Assembly (NCBI GenBank): GCA_964036295.1
Contig: OZ038464.1
Coordinates: 18,956,443-19,020,442 of the forward strand
DNA length: 64,000 nucleotides
Source: Plumapathes pennacea
Lineage: Eukaryota > Cnidaria > Anthozoa > Antipatharia > Myriopathidae
Direction of reading: 5' to 3'
Every line of letters starts with the position of its first letter. Position 1 is the stretch's first letter. The translations under genes were made by a program, and so were the position numbers. The notes beneath the pieces are model-generated. The model was not told the DNA's origin, searched no databases, and saw only the letters and a program-made list of their open reading frames with translations. Positions 14,201 through 27,132 of the stretch are shown here, one piece after another.

Positions 14201-17200
14201 ACACTTTAGCATTCTTGCCGCCAATTGAAAGTGCCTTAATGGCTTTGTCGGGGATTTTAGTCTCGTATGCTCCATTAGTTCTTAGATGCACTTCCAGGGT
14301 GCCTATGACGTTAAACTCCAAAGACCCGTTCACCTTTGTCGAGGGCTTTACTCGACACCTGCATAACTTCTGCAATTATATTGGGAAATCAATATAAATC
14401 AACTGATAACGCAAAGATTTGTGATAAGCCCAACTATAAGTCTTCTTGTTAATGAATGCACGCTGTCCTCACGAAGTGAGACGGTGCTTGAGAAGTTTTG
14501 CGTTACAGGTAAATTCCTTATATTTCAGTCATCGGTTCACGCATTGGTTGTGTGGGCAAGCAACACGAAAGCTCTGTACGACCGCGAGAAATTAAGGCTG
14601 AAAACCAAAAATTAAGTTCACATCGCTCTGAGTTGCATTGCAATCTTGTTCTGCATCAAATGGGACTACAACTATCTTGCAGAGTTGAGTTTTTAAGCTG
14701 GTGGACTGACTGTCCATAATCTTAGGAATGTCAATTACCTCGCATGCAAACAAAAGAAACGGAAAATGAGTGGATTGATATCTCTGCAAGAACTAGTACG
14801 AGGGAGTGATACGGTGGCTTGTATTAAGCAAGTATGATATGGATCTTGATTTAGCTGATATACAATCTGAGATAAGATAAAACAAACACTGCAGTATTTT
14901 ATCAAAATGACAGTTGTGTGGCTCTTTTCAGCCTGGTCGTTTCGAATAAACATAAACCAAACTATTTTACTAAAAGTATGCTGAGTCAGGAAAGAGCTGT
15001 CCGACAGTACTTCTGTTATATGTTACAGCCCTTTGTTAAAATTTCCGTCATTTTCAAGTTGTTTCTTGCTAAAGCGACAGAAAGGGATGGGATATTTCTG
15101 ACACGGCTACTGCAGGTGCTCGGGGAATACGCGGCAGTCCTACACCAACACTAGAACTACACTAGTACAGACACTAGAAGTACAAGAGAACCTCACCATC
15201 TCAAAGTCTCCGATATTTGCCTCTGCTTCTTCTCGAGCATCATGCGAGATGAAGTGTCCTTCCGCTTTCCAGCTGCAAATAAGGACGAAAAGGTGGAATA
15301 ATAAAAATTGCGCCCAGTTTAAAGCATTTTGAATGATAGTTATTCCACACACAAGTGGGCCCTGCATCAAACTGATAAAAGCTGCGTTCTAAGCATTCTC
15401 AGCCGCTGCCTCGAAGAGCTGATCGCCATACAATCATGGCTGCTTTATGTAATGATTCATCTAATCTTACCAGAAACCTTGACGGCGGTTTCATTTTTGC
15501 CGTTGGAGCTGTTTAAAGCATCGTACGTTTCGGTATGCATGCAAGTAATTCAGACCGGTTGCGTGTTAGCTCCATTATCCGACTGCGTGGCGAGGTGTTC
15601 CAGAAGTGGGGTCCTAGTCTGAGTGTGTGAAGGTCAGGTGGACTAGTGCATTTTTGCATTTTTCAGAATCTGACCACAGCTTTCTACAGCGACAAGACTA
15701 GGAAACCAGAACCTTAAACCTGTTTAGCTGCGTCATGTTTAAATCTGTGTTTTTCTTTATTCTCCTAATCCTCTAGTTGCTGTTTTCTTCTTAGTCTTTT
15801 CGTCTTATATTGATCTCACTATTCCGCTGGTATTTATCTCTTTATGTTCTCTGCATTTGTTTGCTTCAGTCTCTCTATTGTTTAGTATTCGCCAAAAAAG
15901 TAAAGTGAGTATCGGTGAACAAGCTTGAAAAAAATATACATTTTAAGTCGGAATTGCCAGCTTAGGAATCAGATACCAAGCGAGGGCGTAAAGCAATATT
16001 TCATTGTTAATTATCGTAATCGATTATAACAGCTGCCAGTATAACTGCTCTCATTAGTCCAATAAAATTTATCGAAGCAATTTCCTCGAGAATAAATTTA
16101 AAATTACGATCTCAGTTCTTTAGCTAGCATCTCCAGTTGAATACAGAGAGAGAAATAAGATATACTTTTCAAAGTTATAAATTATAAATTATAAATGAGC
16201 TATTATAAATTATAAAACATAAAATTACAATAAAAGAGAGAAAAAAGAAAGTCTTTTTCGCAAAGATATAACGTGTCAACTAAGGTTGATGTGGACCAAG
16301 TAATGAAGAGATGGTGCAAGTCTAGCGTTAGCCCTTCGTCAATCTGATCGGAGCATGGCCATATATGGCATATGCACAAGGCACATTAAGAGGGTTTCCG
16401 ATGTAAAGTCGAGTAATGATCACGGTAAAAAGAAACAATTCTTTTACCAACACAATTTATTTATGATTGAGAATTTTTCGCCACTTTCTTGAAGATCTTG
16501 ATGCCAGGCATCTTTTACCATAACACCGAAAGATAATTCATAAAACTCTCCAAGAAACAGGAGGACGAATATTTGTATCAAACTCTTATTTTGCACTGAT
16601 AACGCACGTATTATTGCGCATTTTGAGCTAGGAAGGCAACCAAAAAGACTCACATCTTCCCTTGCGCTTCTTGAATATTTTCAGTGTTACTCATACATGC
16701 ATGATCGTCTTACATAGTCAAACTAAGAAAACAAAATATATCACAGAAATAGTGCTTCTTTCTCTGTTACAGACTTTTTGCGTGCATTGCACGAATTTAC
16801 AGCGGAAAACCTCTTAATACGTTTTATCTCTACGGCCGGTCGCATACCAAGACTGGCTCTCACAGCCGACTATAGCATTCTATTTTACACAAGTATACAG
16901 TAATGTGTTTCTTTTGCAACTTTTGAATTTATGGTATAAGTAATCGAAAACTAAAATCATGTACATATATATACACACTCTCGTCGTCTTTCGGTACTTC
17001 GAACAAAAACAATATCCGGCACGTGTCCTTGGCGATCACTTGTTCGTACACTCAGTTTTCACAAAGGATCTCATTCAAATCACACATAATCGAGTCTTTA
17101 CGCAGCAATCGAACAGGTTTTCAATAGAATAATGCGGTTGAGGCGAAATGTGCGGTTCCTTAAATTTAATTTTTAACTGGAAAAAGATACGCAAGCAACA

Positions 17201-19116
17201 CAAAACACTCCCTCCCCTTTTCCACGATTTTCTGAATAACTGCATATAAACCATGAACTGAAGATTTTTTTCCTTTCGAACACCGATTTGCTTTCCTTTC
17301 AGACCAGAGATTGATTGAACCTCCAATTAAAAAAAAAAAAGAAAAAAGAAAAAAGAAAAAAGAAAAAAGAAAAAAGAAAAAAAAAAAGACTCAAGAGGAT
17401 AAGATATGTCCCTTTAGAAACTGGTTGCCAGGTCAAAAATCCCATTTTGCTTGATGAATAGGAAGAACGTTTTTGGCATATCCTTTATTTAAAACAAAGC
17501 AAACACATTAGAACATGATATTGAAGTTCTGTCTCACACGTTTCGCTCAGCCACGTTACCTTTCCGTTATGTACTCTGGGTTTTCACTTTCTTTCGGCTC
17601 AAAAAGGCGAGAGACAGAAAAACAGAGACAGTGTTGGACAGACAGACAGACAGACAGACACTTGCACACACATAGAGACCCCAGAGGGACAAAATTGCAG
17701 ACAGAGCCGATTTAAAACAGCAGTATAAGCTACAGACATACTAGTCTCCACACAAAACAGATAGACAGTGTGCTAACAACATCCGAAATAGAAAATTTAA
17801 AGTTGTCGAAAGCCCAAAGAAAACGAAAAAAACATTCGCTTAAAAAAGAGCACCTCTCCCTCTGGAGGCTTAGGTCGGCCTCTTTGATCAGGTTTTACAC
17901 ACCAAATCAGAAAAATATTCTAGACATCGAGCATATAGCCGTATTAGCCCTCCTTGTTGCATAAAACCTCTCGAACCTATCAACAGGGTAAATCTAAACT
18001 CGTACCTTTCGAAGATCTATTATTGTATAAAATACAGGGAAAAAATGCATTTTGACTTCGACAGCAGCTAAAGAAGGCCTTTTCGTTAGTGTTTGTATTG
18101 ATTACCGCAACGGAAATCATCTCTCAATGATCAAAATGAGCGCCGAAAGAAATATGGTACCTCAAGGGTTGGATAGTGGACCACTTTGTCAGTCAAGATG
18201 AAAAAGAAACCGTGTCGCGCCACTAAAGCGCCCACCTTTTACTGATTCCATATAGCAGCTATTTAATAAGTTTATCGTGCGCACAAAACCGCAAAGCGCG
18301 AGCGACTTGGAATTCTAACTTTGAACGCTACACGCGCGCGCTACGTGCGTTTCTGAGAAATGCCTATTTAAATTTGAGTCTTGTTAAATATTCGTGGAAT
18401 ATATCAGTAAAGCTGTTTTATCACGCTGGGGAGAGTTGCCTTGGCCTGCACCCATTTTACATCATTCTCCCTCACACAAACGTAGGTTATAGCTGAGAAT
18501 TTGTGGAAAATCGAAAAATGGGTGATGTCTCCGTTCGCAGAAAGGTTTTAGTGGCCGTTTTAAAACTGAAGTCAGTGTTTATACTGCTGCTCTTCGGATT
18601 TTCTTTGTGTTCTCGGAAGTCATTCAAAACCGTCCAAACCAAAGATGCGGTATTGGATTTTGTAGCTGTGTTCTTGACATGATTGGTTCAATACTAAGGC
18701 ATCGTTGACATGTAATATGCAACCCGTATCACGAAGTGTCCATCTGTGCTGAAATAATTCAGTAAGGTCTCTCTCCGCCGTAATACAATCGTGCATGTAC
18801 CGTCCGAGACCTAGCCAAGGTAAATTTTCCAAATACGACGGCTGTTATGACATCTTTGCCGATAAATAAACATAAAACGAAGTATTTCCTAATGTAATAA
18901 ACGGTTTCAGTAGCTGACATTTCTCTCTGACAGCCAATCATACGTCGACAGCCGGTTGGAAATTCTTTAATTGAAAAATTAGTTCGTGTCCAAGAGAAAA
19001 GATAGTATCTTAAACTCACATTTGGTGGCGAGCACGCGTTTCAGCTCAGCTTCCATGCCTTCCGAACAGTAACCCCAAGTGTAGTTTTGTGCTGCGAACA
19101 TACAAGACGATGCCAT
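5290..19116 (-). CDS. RFX6: RFX6-type winged-helix transcription factor, complete, 17 exons
   Basis: Minus-strand exons in gene order: 19116-19020, 15272-15197, 12603-12480, 11833-11772, 11298-11221, 10731-10704, 10363-10259, 9725-9648, 9550-9437, 9323-9274, 9172-9072, 8759-8701, 8468-8330, 7898-7804, 7391-7271, 7008-6889, 6356-5290. All junctions are GT-AG and the phases agree, giving 837 residues. The start is the first ATG in good context (GCCATGG). Residues ~52-128 are the RFX DNA-binding domain ([31 protein letters not shown]). Residues ~190-480 are the conserved dimerisation and extended region ([59 protein letters not shown]). GLTRFSG and VLTDVLIP favour RFX6 over its close relative RFX4. 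The last exon adds a long, low-complexity Asn/Ser/Thr/Pro-rich tail, probably an activation region. RFX6 binds X-box DNA and in vertebrates drives gut and pancreatic endocrine fate; the role here is unknown. Confidence 0.92.
5656..5805 (-). repeat. In-frame 30-bp tandem repeat in the RFX6-type last exon
   Basis: Five consecutive 10-residue units cover residues ~667-716 with the pattern E-(V/I/M)-x-(R/G)-N-(S/P)-x-N-(Y/F)-(Q/P). Examples are [20 protein letters not shown] and [10 protein letters not shown]. The unit length is exactly 30 bases, so the frame is kept. It lies in the poorly conserved tail, away from the DNA-binding and dimerisation domains. Confidence 0.9.
10040..10240. mobile_element. 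MITE-like inverted-repeat element in an RFX6-type intron
   Basis: The left end contains GCCTGTTGCCTCTGTTTCAA and GTCTAGTGC. The right end carries the complement (GCACTAGGCC, GCAGAGGCAGCAGGC). The arms are about 80 bases long. Related single-arm fragments lie in other introns of the same gene at about 7147-7240 and 7980-8065. The right end stops about 20 bases from the donor of the 10363-10259 exon. Confidence 0.75.
11490..11686. mobile_element. Inverted-repeat element with GACGCAAGC motifs
   Basis: The element opens with AAGCCTGGTCTTTGCGAGCG and closes with CGCTCGTGAAAACCAGGTTTT-like sequence, which is its reverse complement. It is rich in GCTTGCGTCGC and its variants. It sits in an RFX6-type intron. 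Related copies lie at about 3980-4075, 39580-39760 (degenerate) and 48466-48700. Confidence 0.6.
12049..12340 (+). repeat. Dispersed ~92-bp repeat, copies in an RFX6-type intron
   Basis: The diagnostic core CTCAAATGAAAGCTCTC occurs here with the flanking blocks GTCAAATGAAA, TGACCACTCAAATGAA and TCCAACTTCTGAACTGTC. The array is degenerate. Other copies are listed under 29765-30030. Confidence 0.65.
13652..13795. mobile_element. Short inverted-repeat element
   Basis: It starts GGGTTGTTCAAAGAATGAAT, with ATAGCGCTATT just inside, and ends with ATAGCGCTAT followed by TTTTTGAGCATCCGGGACCC, the imperfect complement. Its ends resemble the GGGCC/TTGTTCAAAG family found at 22654-22881 and 57315-57556. 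Confidence 0.55.
14199..14369 (-). CDS. Possible terminal exon of an unrecognised gene nested in RFX6-type intron 2
   Basis: After the acceptor ATAATTGCAG the minus strand is open for 56 codons to a TGA at 14199. The reading is protein-like ([20 protein letters not shown], ending SIGGKNAKV). A second open segment on the same strand, about 14602-14752, reads [12 protein letters not shown] and later [17 protein letters not shown]; it could be an upstream exon. A short segment at about 14480-14590 may lie between them. I do not recognise the family and cannot close the exon chain, so this may be a remnant. RFX6-type exon 2 (15197-15272) and exon 3 (12480-12603) lie on either side, on the same strand. 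Confidence 0.28.
   Translation of the reverse strand, partial: KLCRCRVKPSTKVNGSLEFNVIGTLEVHLRTNGAYETKIPDKAIKALSIGGKNAKV
17329..17387. repeat. A-rich (AAAAAG)n microsatellite
   Basis: About five perfect hexamer units are flanked by longer A-runs, inside the first intron of the RFX6-type gene. A (GACA)n tract follows at about 17636-17660. Confidence 0.9.
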
Positions 19117-22100
19117 GGCAAAGCGCGACGATTGAACGCCAGAACTAAAGTGTGGCGAGCACCTGCGCAAGTGAATGGGGAGATTGCAACGAAATGCCAA
19201 TCTGAAGGGCTCGAAGTATGACATTTATATGCGCCAGCTGATATGAAACGTCATTGAGCACTCGAAAAAATTCCTCATTAACTGAAATAGCAAGTGGGCG
19301 CTCATCCACTATTACGCACGATACAGCAGAGAGTCGGTTATAATATCAGTAACGCCCAGACGTTTTTAAAACTGGCAATTGCCAGTCTCCACTTAGCATC
19401 AAGTAGTTTCACCGGAAACAGGGCACTTACTTTTGGAAAGATGTTTTGTTTTACAGTAGGAAAATGCAAAGCGAAAAGTTACATGAAAAGCTGCGCCGCA
19501 TTTTAAAATATGGCCAGATATGCTGCACACGCCTTGGGTCTTTTTTTTTTTTTTGTGGAACTTCGCAGCCTGCCCGTTGTCTGAGTAAAGGCGCCGACTG
19601 GCTTCGCTCGTTTTAAGTCCGGTTTGGTCCAATTTGAGTCCAGTCGGCGCAAATGGACTCAGTGCATAAAAGTCACGACACATTAAATATACATGCGCAA
19701 TGCGCAGCACGAAACAGCATGTAAGACACTCACTGGCGGAAATTTCTGGATCACGTTTTTTGCTTACTGCAAACTTCACCAAGTACCCAGGACAGATATA
19801 AGCCCACAAATCTTTAAACGGATTCAAAATCGATGCAGTTGATTTTGCGTACATGCCCGGCTTGGCCGATATGGGACCACTTAGAACAGGGCTGTAACAC
19901 CAATTTTGATTGGTTGCCTTTATCGTTTTCAGGTGCTGAAGACGTAGATAGTGTGATTTGGGTGTTTCTCTAGCTTTTAATAGAGTCTATCTAACAGCTT
20001 TTCCTGCGTTAATAAGGCTGTATCGCGATCTTATATTAATCGATCCACTGCCAAAGGCGAATTGGACTCAAGAAAACTCTAGAAAACTTCCAAACCCTGA
20101 ACTGTCAAATGAAATCACTCCACTCAAATGAAAGCTCTCGACGAGTGCATTCTAATAGCTGTAGTGTTCACGTTGTTGTTGAGCGGATTTCATTGTAGAA
20201 ATCTGATTTATAAAATCTCCCCTTTTCTTCCTCTGAGGAACCTTTGTTCTCTGTGTGAATTCATATCGAAGCATTGCATGCAGTCTGGGAGTTGGAGATG
20301 TCCTGCAGTACACAAATGCCAAAGATTTTTCTCCTCATCAGCATAATTTGAACTGGCTGCTGTGAGTCTATGCGTGCCAAATCTTAGAAATCCGGATCTG
20401 ATTACTTCAGCTATACGCCCTATAAGGCTTAATATAACCATGTGCAGATTTTTCGGCTTGAGAATGTTATTTCATCAATTCTTTATTTCATTCAAGACTT
20501 GTGCAACGTTTGTTTCGAGAGAAGCTAGCTATGCCTAAAACAAATTTTGGCAATCTGCATTGACGTCTGGCAGCTTTCCAAGAGACTAAGAACAGCTGAC
20601 TATGTACACTAAGAAGAAGAAGAAGAAGAAAAAAAATGCATCAATGATTTCTTCTTCAGTGCAGTTTCTTAGTTCTAATCTACAGCTTTGGTGGAAACCT
20701 GATTGAATATGCACGGAATAACCCTGCCTCCCGATATTAGACACTGGACCAAATTATGATTTGACGTAAAACAGCGGCGTTCTGTTCTATTTTCAGGAAG
20801 TGACTTTGTTTTTGTGTTTAGTATTATAACGGCCGAAGCAACAGCAAGCAAATAACAGCAAGAGATATGGACTCGGCATTCGGCAACAACGCGACTCCGT
20901 GAGCGAGACTTTCACAATTTAGTTTGGAAGTGCAAATATCTGATGCACAAAATCGTTTGAGCAAATTTTGAAAAGCTACGAGAAGACCATTTTAATTCTT
21001 CACCAAGAAAGGTGAAGAATTAAAAACATACTTCTTAGTTTATTGGCAAAGAACGTCTCAAAGCTAAACTGCAAATTGAGTTCGTAAACTTTCAAGACTG
21101 GGACAAAGCTTTAACTTTCAGGAATCTCACCTAATGGCGCCCATCAATTATACGCTTTGAATATAGTATTACTGATAAAAGGTAATTAGAAAAGGGTGTA
21201 CTAATTTTCACGCAATAAAAGCGCATTTGTAGTCACTTAGTCATATTGATATGTGAATAAAGAAACGGTGCCCTGTAGGCGAGTTAAGTCGGGGGCTGTG
21301 ATTTGCGGCGAATTTTTTCATTAGGTTGGCGGTGAGCTTTCACTCTTTCAACGCCTTCTAAATCGAAAAGCACTTGTTGTGTCTGTCCAATTTTTCTATC
21401 AGATAATGTACTGTAAGATTGGTTGCCTTAACTTGAGTGTGAACACGTGAGAGTAAACACAAACATCAGATTGGTGCACGGAAGGTTTAGATCCGAAAAT
21501 TTACCACATTTTGCTGTAGGAATCTGTTTGGACTGAGGAATAATCATGACTTGTGAGGTTTTCCCGTCTGCCGACTGATGCAGTGACACGTATTTTTAAT
21601 ATAACGTTCGAGATAACAAAAGAACAAAAATATCTAATGGCGTCTTGCTTAATTATAAGCATGTTCGACACAAAGACAAAGACATTTGGGCAGGCAAGGA
21701 AATGCTTTTAGAATAGGATTAATTAGCGGCACCAGTTTGAACAACGATGGAGTCAAAAAATACTTCAAAAATCCAGTATTTGACGTTCCGTTTTCTGTAT
21801 GATATACATATTAATTTGCACTCGAAGTGTTTTTGCAGATTACAGGAAGATGTTTTTAAACTTTCCCAAAATGAAAAAAAAAAAAAAAAAGAACAAACTC
21901 CACTCGTGAACACTGCTGTTAGAATGTACTCATTGAGAACTTTCATTTGTGTGACGAAAATTAATTTGACAGTTCATGAGTTGGAAGTTTCACACTGTCT
22001 TTGGCAGGGAAACGTTGATATTTTTTTCAGTTAACGCGGTGTCGACCGTTATACGTAAAGTTGATAATTTGCTTCTAGACCCAATACGTACACCATTTTT

Positions 22101-22653
22101 ACGTGCAAATTTCTACTCTGTTTCAAGAAGTAATTTATCCCCAGAAAGTGTTGATAAAAGCACGATATCATGGCATGAAGTATGAGATGGCAATTACGCT
22201 TACATCCTAAGCAGAACTGACTCGATCCAGCTGACCTGAGCTTCGGTTTTTGCTGCTATGTTGTCGTTAGTGAGAAATACCAGGCTGATATTGTAGAACA
22301 ATCAATTTACGTTGTTAAGTCTGTGATAAATCAGTTCAAAGGACTTTTACCTAACCCTTTATTGCAGTATTTTTATCTTTGTTATTTATGAGCTCGTCGC
22401 TTCATAGCCAGTATCAGCATCACTATGTCTAACCTTGTTGATTATTTAGTCAGGTTTTCTTAGGATATTGGTGGTCACTCATCCATCAAAATAGGTTCAT
22501 TTAATCTCTTGTAATTTCAGTTCTAGGAGTCATTTAATTTTTTCCCTCTTTATTTATCTTTTCTTAGCCTAAATGGGTTCTATTTTCAATACATATCAGA
22601 TATCCAACTGATATGAAATAGAAAATAAAAAATACTAGATAGTCCACTGCAGA

Positions 22654-22881
22654 GCCCACTTGTTCAAAGCTCAACGAAGCTAACTCACGATTAGCCTTTT
22701 TTTTTCTCTCAATTTTGCGGCCCAAAAATCTGCAGAGTTTTGATTTAAAAAACTGCCCAAAAATCTTGATATCTAGCTCAAAACATATCGACTCATATCG
22801 TCTCATTAATTCAGGCCATAAAAGTTTAGACCTGTTGTAATCCAGAATTAGAGCTAAATGGAGCTTTGAACAACCGGGCGC
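22654..22881. mobile_element. MITE-like element with long terminal inverted repeats
   Basis: The left end GCCCACTTGTTCAAAGCTC is matched by the right end GAGCTTTGAACAACCGGGC in reverse complement. The arms continue imperfectly (AGCTAACTC against GAATTAGAGCTAA). The element is about 228 bp and has no coding capacity. Confidence 0.65.
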
Positions 22882-25682
22882 AGTTCAGTTATTCACAAGT
22901 TCTACAGCGAACTTTAACTATTAACAAGTCACAGAACTAAACTGCTCGAGTGCAACTACATTTCTAGTCTGCAATATATTATGCATGCAACGAAGGTATG
23001 TCTAGCTTCAATTTATAAAGAACAGTGTTGAAAAATTGGCGCCTCGAGGTTCCCCAAGCTATATTTTGTGATACAACAGATTCCTTTTCCTTCTCTCCAA
23101 ACTCTAATCCAAACAAGTTATCAAATTCTCCTTACTGTATAATAAATCTCTGGTACGAGACTGTAAAGAGAAAACGGACGTTGATCACTGTCAAGGGTAA
23201 AAGGTTAATATAGTCTTTCGTGACGAAAAATCAGCGTTGACCGACCCGACATTGAAAATTTCACCACCTCTCGTTGTTTTTTTGTGTGACGCAACAACAG
23301 CGGCTCTGTGAGTGATTTACAAGGGGCACTGATTGAGATCTTGACGTTAGCTTCGGCCTGTCAACATCTGAGTATAAAAAATGACTTGTGCGAGCCGTAA
23401 GTTCAATATAATGCTGTTTTAGTCTGTCGATAGAAGGCGTTTCACCAGATATACGCAGTTTTAGTTAATAAAAAACACACAAGCACCGACTCTATTACAT
23501 TCCTCAGAAAATGGCACGTTCAACATAGGCGATTGAATGCGCTAGTCTTTATACGAACTATTAATAGTATGGGTCTGTTTAACAATCAATTGAGTGGTCA
23601 CACCTTTAGGTTTCATTTGACAGCTCAGGAGTTGGAAGTGAGCACTGCTTTCAGAATATATACTCATTGAAAGGTTTCATTCATTGACAGTTGAAAGTTG
23701 GTGAACACTGCATTTAATATGTGGTTGGCCACACCTTAATGTTTCATCAATAGCTCAGGAGGTAGGCAGGGGCAGGAGGATTGGGTATCTCTCATAGTTT
23801 CTCAAAATCGTGACCCTGCGGTTTCAACCCAAAATTTTTTGATACTCCTTTTCAGACCTGTCCCCCAAATTCGTAGCCTATATTGTCGTTTCACATAGAA
23901 ATCACACGCTAACCCGTGGGACAAAAGGACAAAATAATCAAAATAAACGCCTATACCTGTATGGCTTATATTATGGAATCCCCCCCCCCCCCCCTCCCTT
24001 CTCCTCCTATCTCTCCCCTCCCTTCGGGATGATGAATCACTCATTTAACGTACCCGCAAAAGAGCTCCATGATGCTTTCAGGCAACGAATTACTCGGCTA
24101 ATACATATGGCATGATAACTAAATGTAATGACTAGACTAATGCGAGCAGAAACGAGCAAAATCATATTGCTGCCTCACAGATGATTGTGAGTGATAGCTC
24201 TAGTGGTGTAAAAAAAGGCCACAAAGCAGGAGTTTTGACAGGACAAATATCTCAACGAGGTGTGAAGCCGGCCCTCTTCAGAAAAGAACGATACTTGCGA
24301 TTGACGCATAATTATCTATTGCTTTTCCTTTGTACGAAACGCAGCGCAAAACGCTACGCAAATTCTGACACAAAGAGAGGCGTGCACCGAATTAGGCGCG
24401 TTTTAACTCCAATTTACTGAACTTTTTTGCTGCATTCCGCACCAAAACTGTTGGAACATCCGGTTTTTTTTTTTAAATCTCTCGTTGCCTATTTCTCCCC
24501 TTAATTTCCGGCCTATGAATGTTGTTCAGAGATTGTGACTTACAATGAGCAAACATTACTTGGGAAAAAGGGGGAAGAGGTGGCTTAGAGCTCTTAGTTG
24601 CACGTTTCTACGTGACTTTTTCATATGTTTCATTTTCAACTAGTTTTGGCGCGGACTGTGCAACTATCATGCTAATGACTGATAAAACAAGAGCTATTTA
24701 TTTTTTAGCCTTCCTTTAATTCTTTCAACTCTTCACTACAAGAAATACTGTTTAACATGCATTTATCCAAGCTTGACATAAATTACTCAGATGTTGTGGT
24801 ATAAGAATATATTCTTGAGTTGTTTTGCAAATATGTGTCATATGTAAGTGTAATATGATCTAAATTTGTGTAAGAATAATGTGTGCGTTTCTATAGTTTG
24901 CATGCGAGACAGCTGAATGATGATAGAACTTGCCAAACTGATCGGCGGTCTTTTAAAATGCCCAACATGTTCTTGTCATGAAAAAGATTGACGTCCAAGA
25001 ATGACAACTTAGTAGAACATTACCACACGAACAAACTGCCAGCTTCAATTTGTATTGAGCGTGAACAGAGTCGCTCGCACGGAAAACTGAAAATTTATTA
25101 ATTGTTCGTGTTGAGAACAGTGCGCTAAAATTGTTGTCTGGAAAAAGCAATGAATCTTTTAAACGAATCTAATAAGAATAACCGTCTTTTAGAATAACTC
25201 ATAAATCCACTTGAAATTGTTACATCTGTAGATTCTAATTTCTACACTGAGCGGTTTCCGAAACTTTAGCTGTTTACTACAAGTTTTTTCTTCGTGAGCT
25301 GAAACCGCTCAATTTCAGATCAGAATGTCACCATTATAAAGCAAATACGAATTAATAATTCATATTGATATCACTGGAAAGTAGTGGTTTGAAAAACAGT
25401 CGAATCCTGCTGCTACAGTGGCGTTGGAAAAACTGAAATGAATGTAGCGAAACAACGCACCAACACAGTACACATTATTTTTCAAAGAGAACTAGTTTAG
25501 AAAACTATAAATTAAATACTTTAGAAGGCATTTAAAACATTCCAAGGACTTTTTAATCAGTAATCATTTGCCTATTGGGCGGCTGAAATACCGAGTGCCT
25601 ACTCACTGGTATTGTCAATTTGGTATTTGCCAACTAGTATTCCAGTATAAGGCAATAAGACACCGACAGTCAAAATCAACAA

Positions 25683-25715
<33 letters not shown>

Positions 25716-27004
25716 ACAACAAACCTTCGTCCCACTTCCTAATCTGTCGGTTTACTGACAGAGTAATGCAAGCTAAGACAACAGTTGTGCTTCGAAAGAT
25801 TTAAAATTAGGTCAATATATCTATGTATGTTTGCATGTGTTACATGGCGTGTCTTCCCGAAGCTATCACAAAACACTTGAGAAACATTTCGGAACAATAC
25901 ACGATATTCAATATGGTGGCCAAAATCATGGAAGAAGACTATCAGCCACTATCGAGGAAGTACGTCAGCGCCTTCCTAAGGTCAGTAGATGTTTTGTTTG
26001 CGCTGAAGAAATGTTCATCTTTTCTACTGTCATGTTTATATCTGACTGTCCAAAATACATGGTTTAATAAGAGTAAAACCAAAACACAAAATCGAAAATA
26101 AGAAAATAAGTAAACAACATGAACACTGCACAACAACAACGTGAACACTGGTATTAGAATTTATTCATCGAGAGATTTCAGTGGATTGGTCACACCTTTT
26201 TTCAGGTTTCATTTGACAGTTCAGGAGTTGATAACTTTCTGGGATGAGTCGCAGAAACTCGCCCAGTGAAAGAATTACTGGACGAAGTCGCAATATAATG
26301 ATAGAGCCATGATAGGGTGAGTATACTCAAAGTCATCACACTTTACTGATGGATGGGACCTTCTTAGGATCGATCCGACCTCTAGTAATATGTTCTTGAT
26401 TTCTCGTGACCTTTGCCAGATGTTTCGGTAAAGAAAACAACTTTCTGAGTGACAGAACTTTAAACGCCGCCATGTGAAATGGCCTTGAGCTGTGCCTTCC
26501 GGGCCGCTGTCATTTAACAATTTATGTCCATTGAAAGCATACAAGCATCTCTTGAAAACTGTGAGAAAACACTAAAAGCATTTGTAACATTATTTGTAGG
26601 AGTTGTCTTGTGCCGCTTGGGATTGAAAGTTAGAGCCGAAGAATAGAACGAGAAATACAATTCATTTAAAGCTTTCTTTTCTTTCTGCTTGGGGATTTTC
26701 GGCTGTTTAATCTTATCTTTGAAGAATTTTTAAACTTACAGCACCGTAAAGCCAATATTGTTCCACTTACGGAACCTTCGTCGAGTGAACTATTATCTTT
26801 TCGGACCGGAACAAAAGCAAGCATGAAGTATGTCATAAACTTAATCCAATACAGGAAGAAAATGCTCAGATCTATAGCATGAACTACAAATTCTACCTTA
26901 AAGCATGTCGAAATGCATCACTGTAGTTCTATTTTATTAAAATCACTTTGACCTCAATAAACTAGTCGCAAACTAGTTCAACTAGAAATGCGTCTAGTTT
27001 TGAC

Positions 27005-27132
27005 TTAGGCCTGTTTTAAACGTCGAACTTCACATGCGTCGAACACAATGTAAATTTAGGCTGAAACAATAGATTTTGCTCATTTGTATTGTATTCGACG
27101 CATGTGAAGTTCAACGTTTGAAACAGGCCTAA
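27005..27132. mobile_element. MITE-like element with ~35-bp inverted ends
   Basis: The left end TTAGGCCTGTTTTAAACGTC pairs with the right end, which reads CAACGTTTGAAACAGGCCTAA in the forward direction. The arms extend through CGAACTTCACATGCGTCGAA. The element is 128 bp and its ends are TTA/TAA. Confidence 0.8.

Noticed and set aside
19399..19854. 151-codon minus-strand frame upstream of the RFX6-type gene
   Set aside because: It contains a T-run read as poly-Lys, has no recognisable domain, and lies upstream of the well-supported start at 19116 without a splice link.
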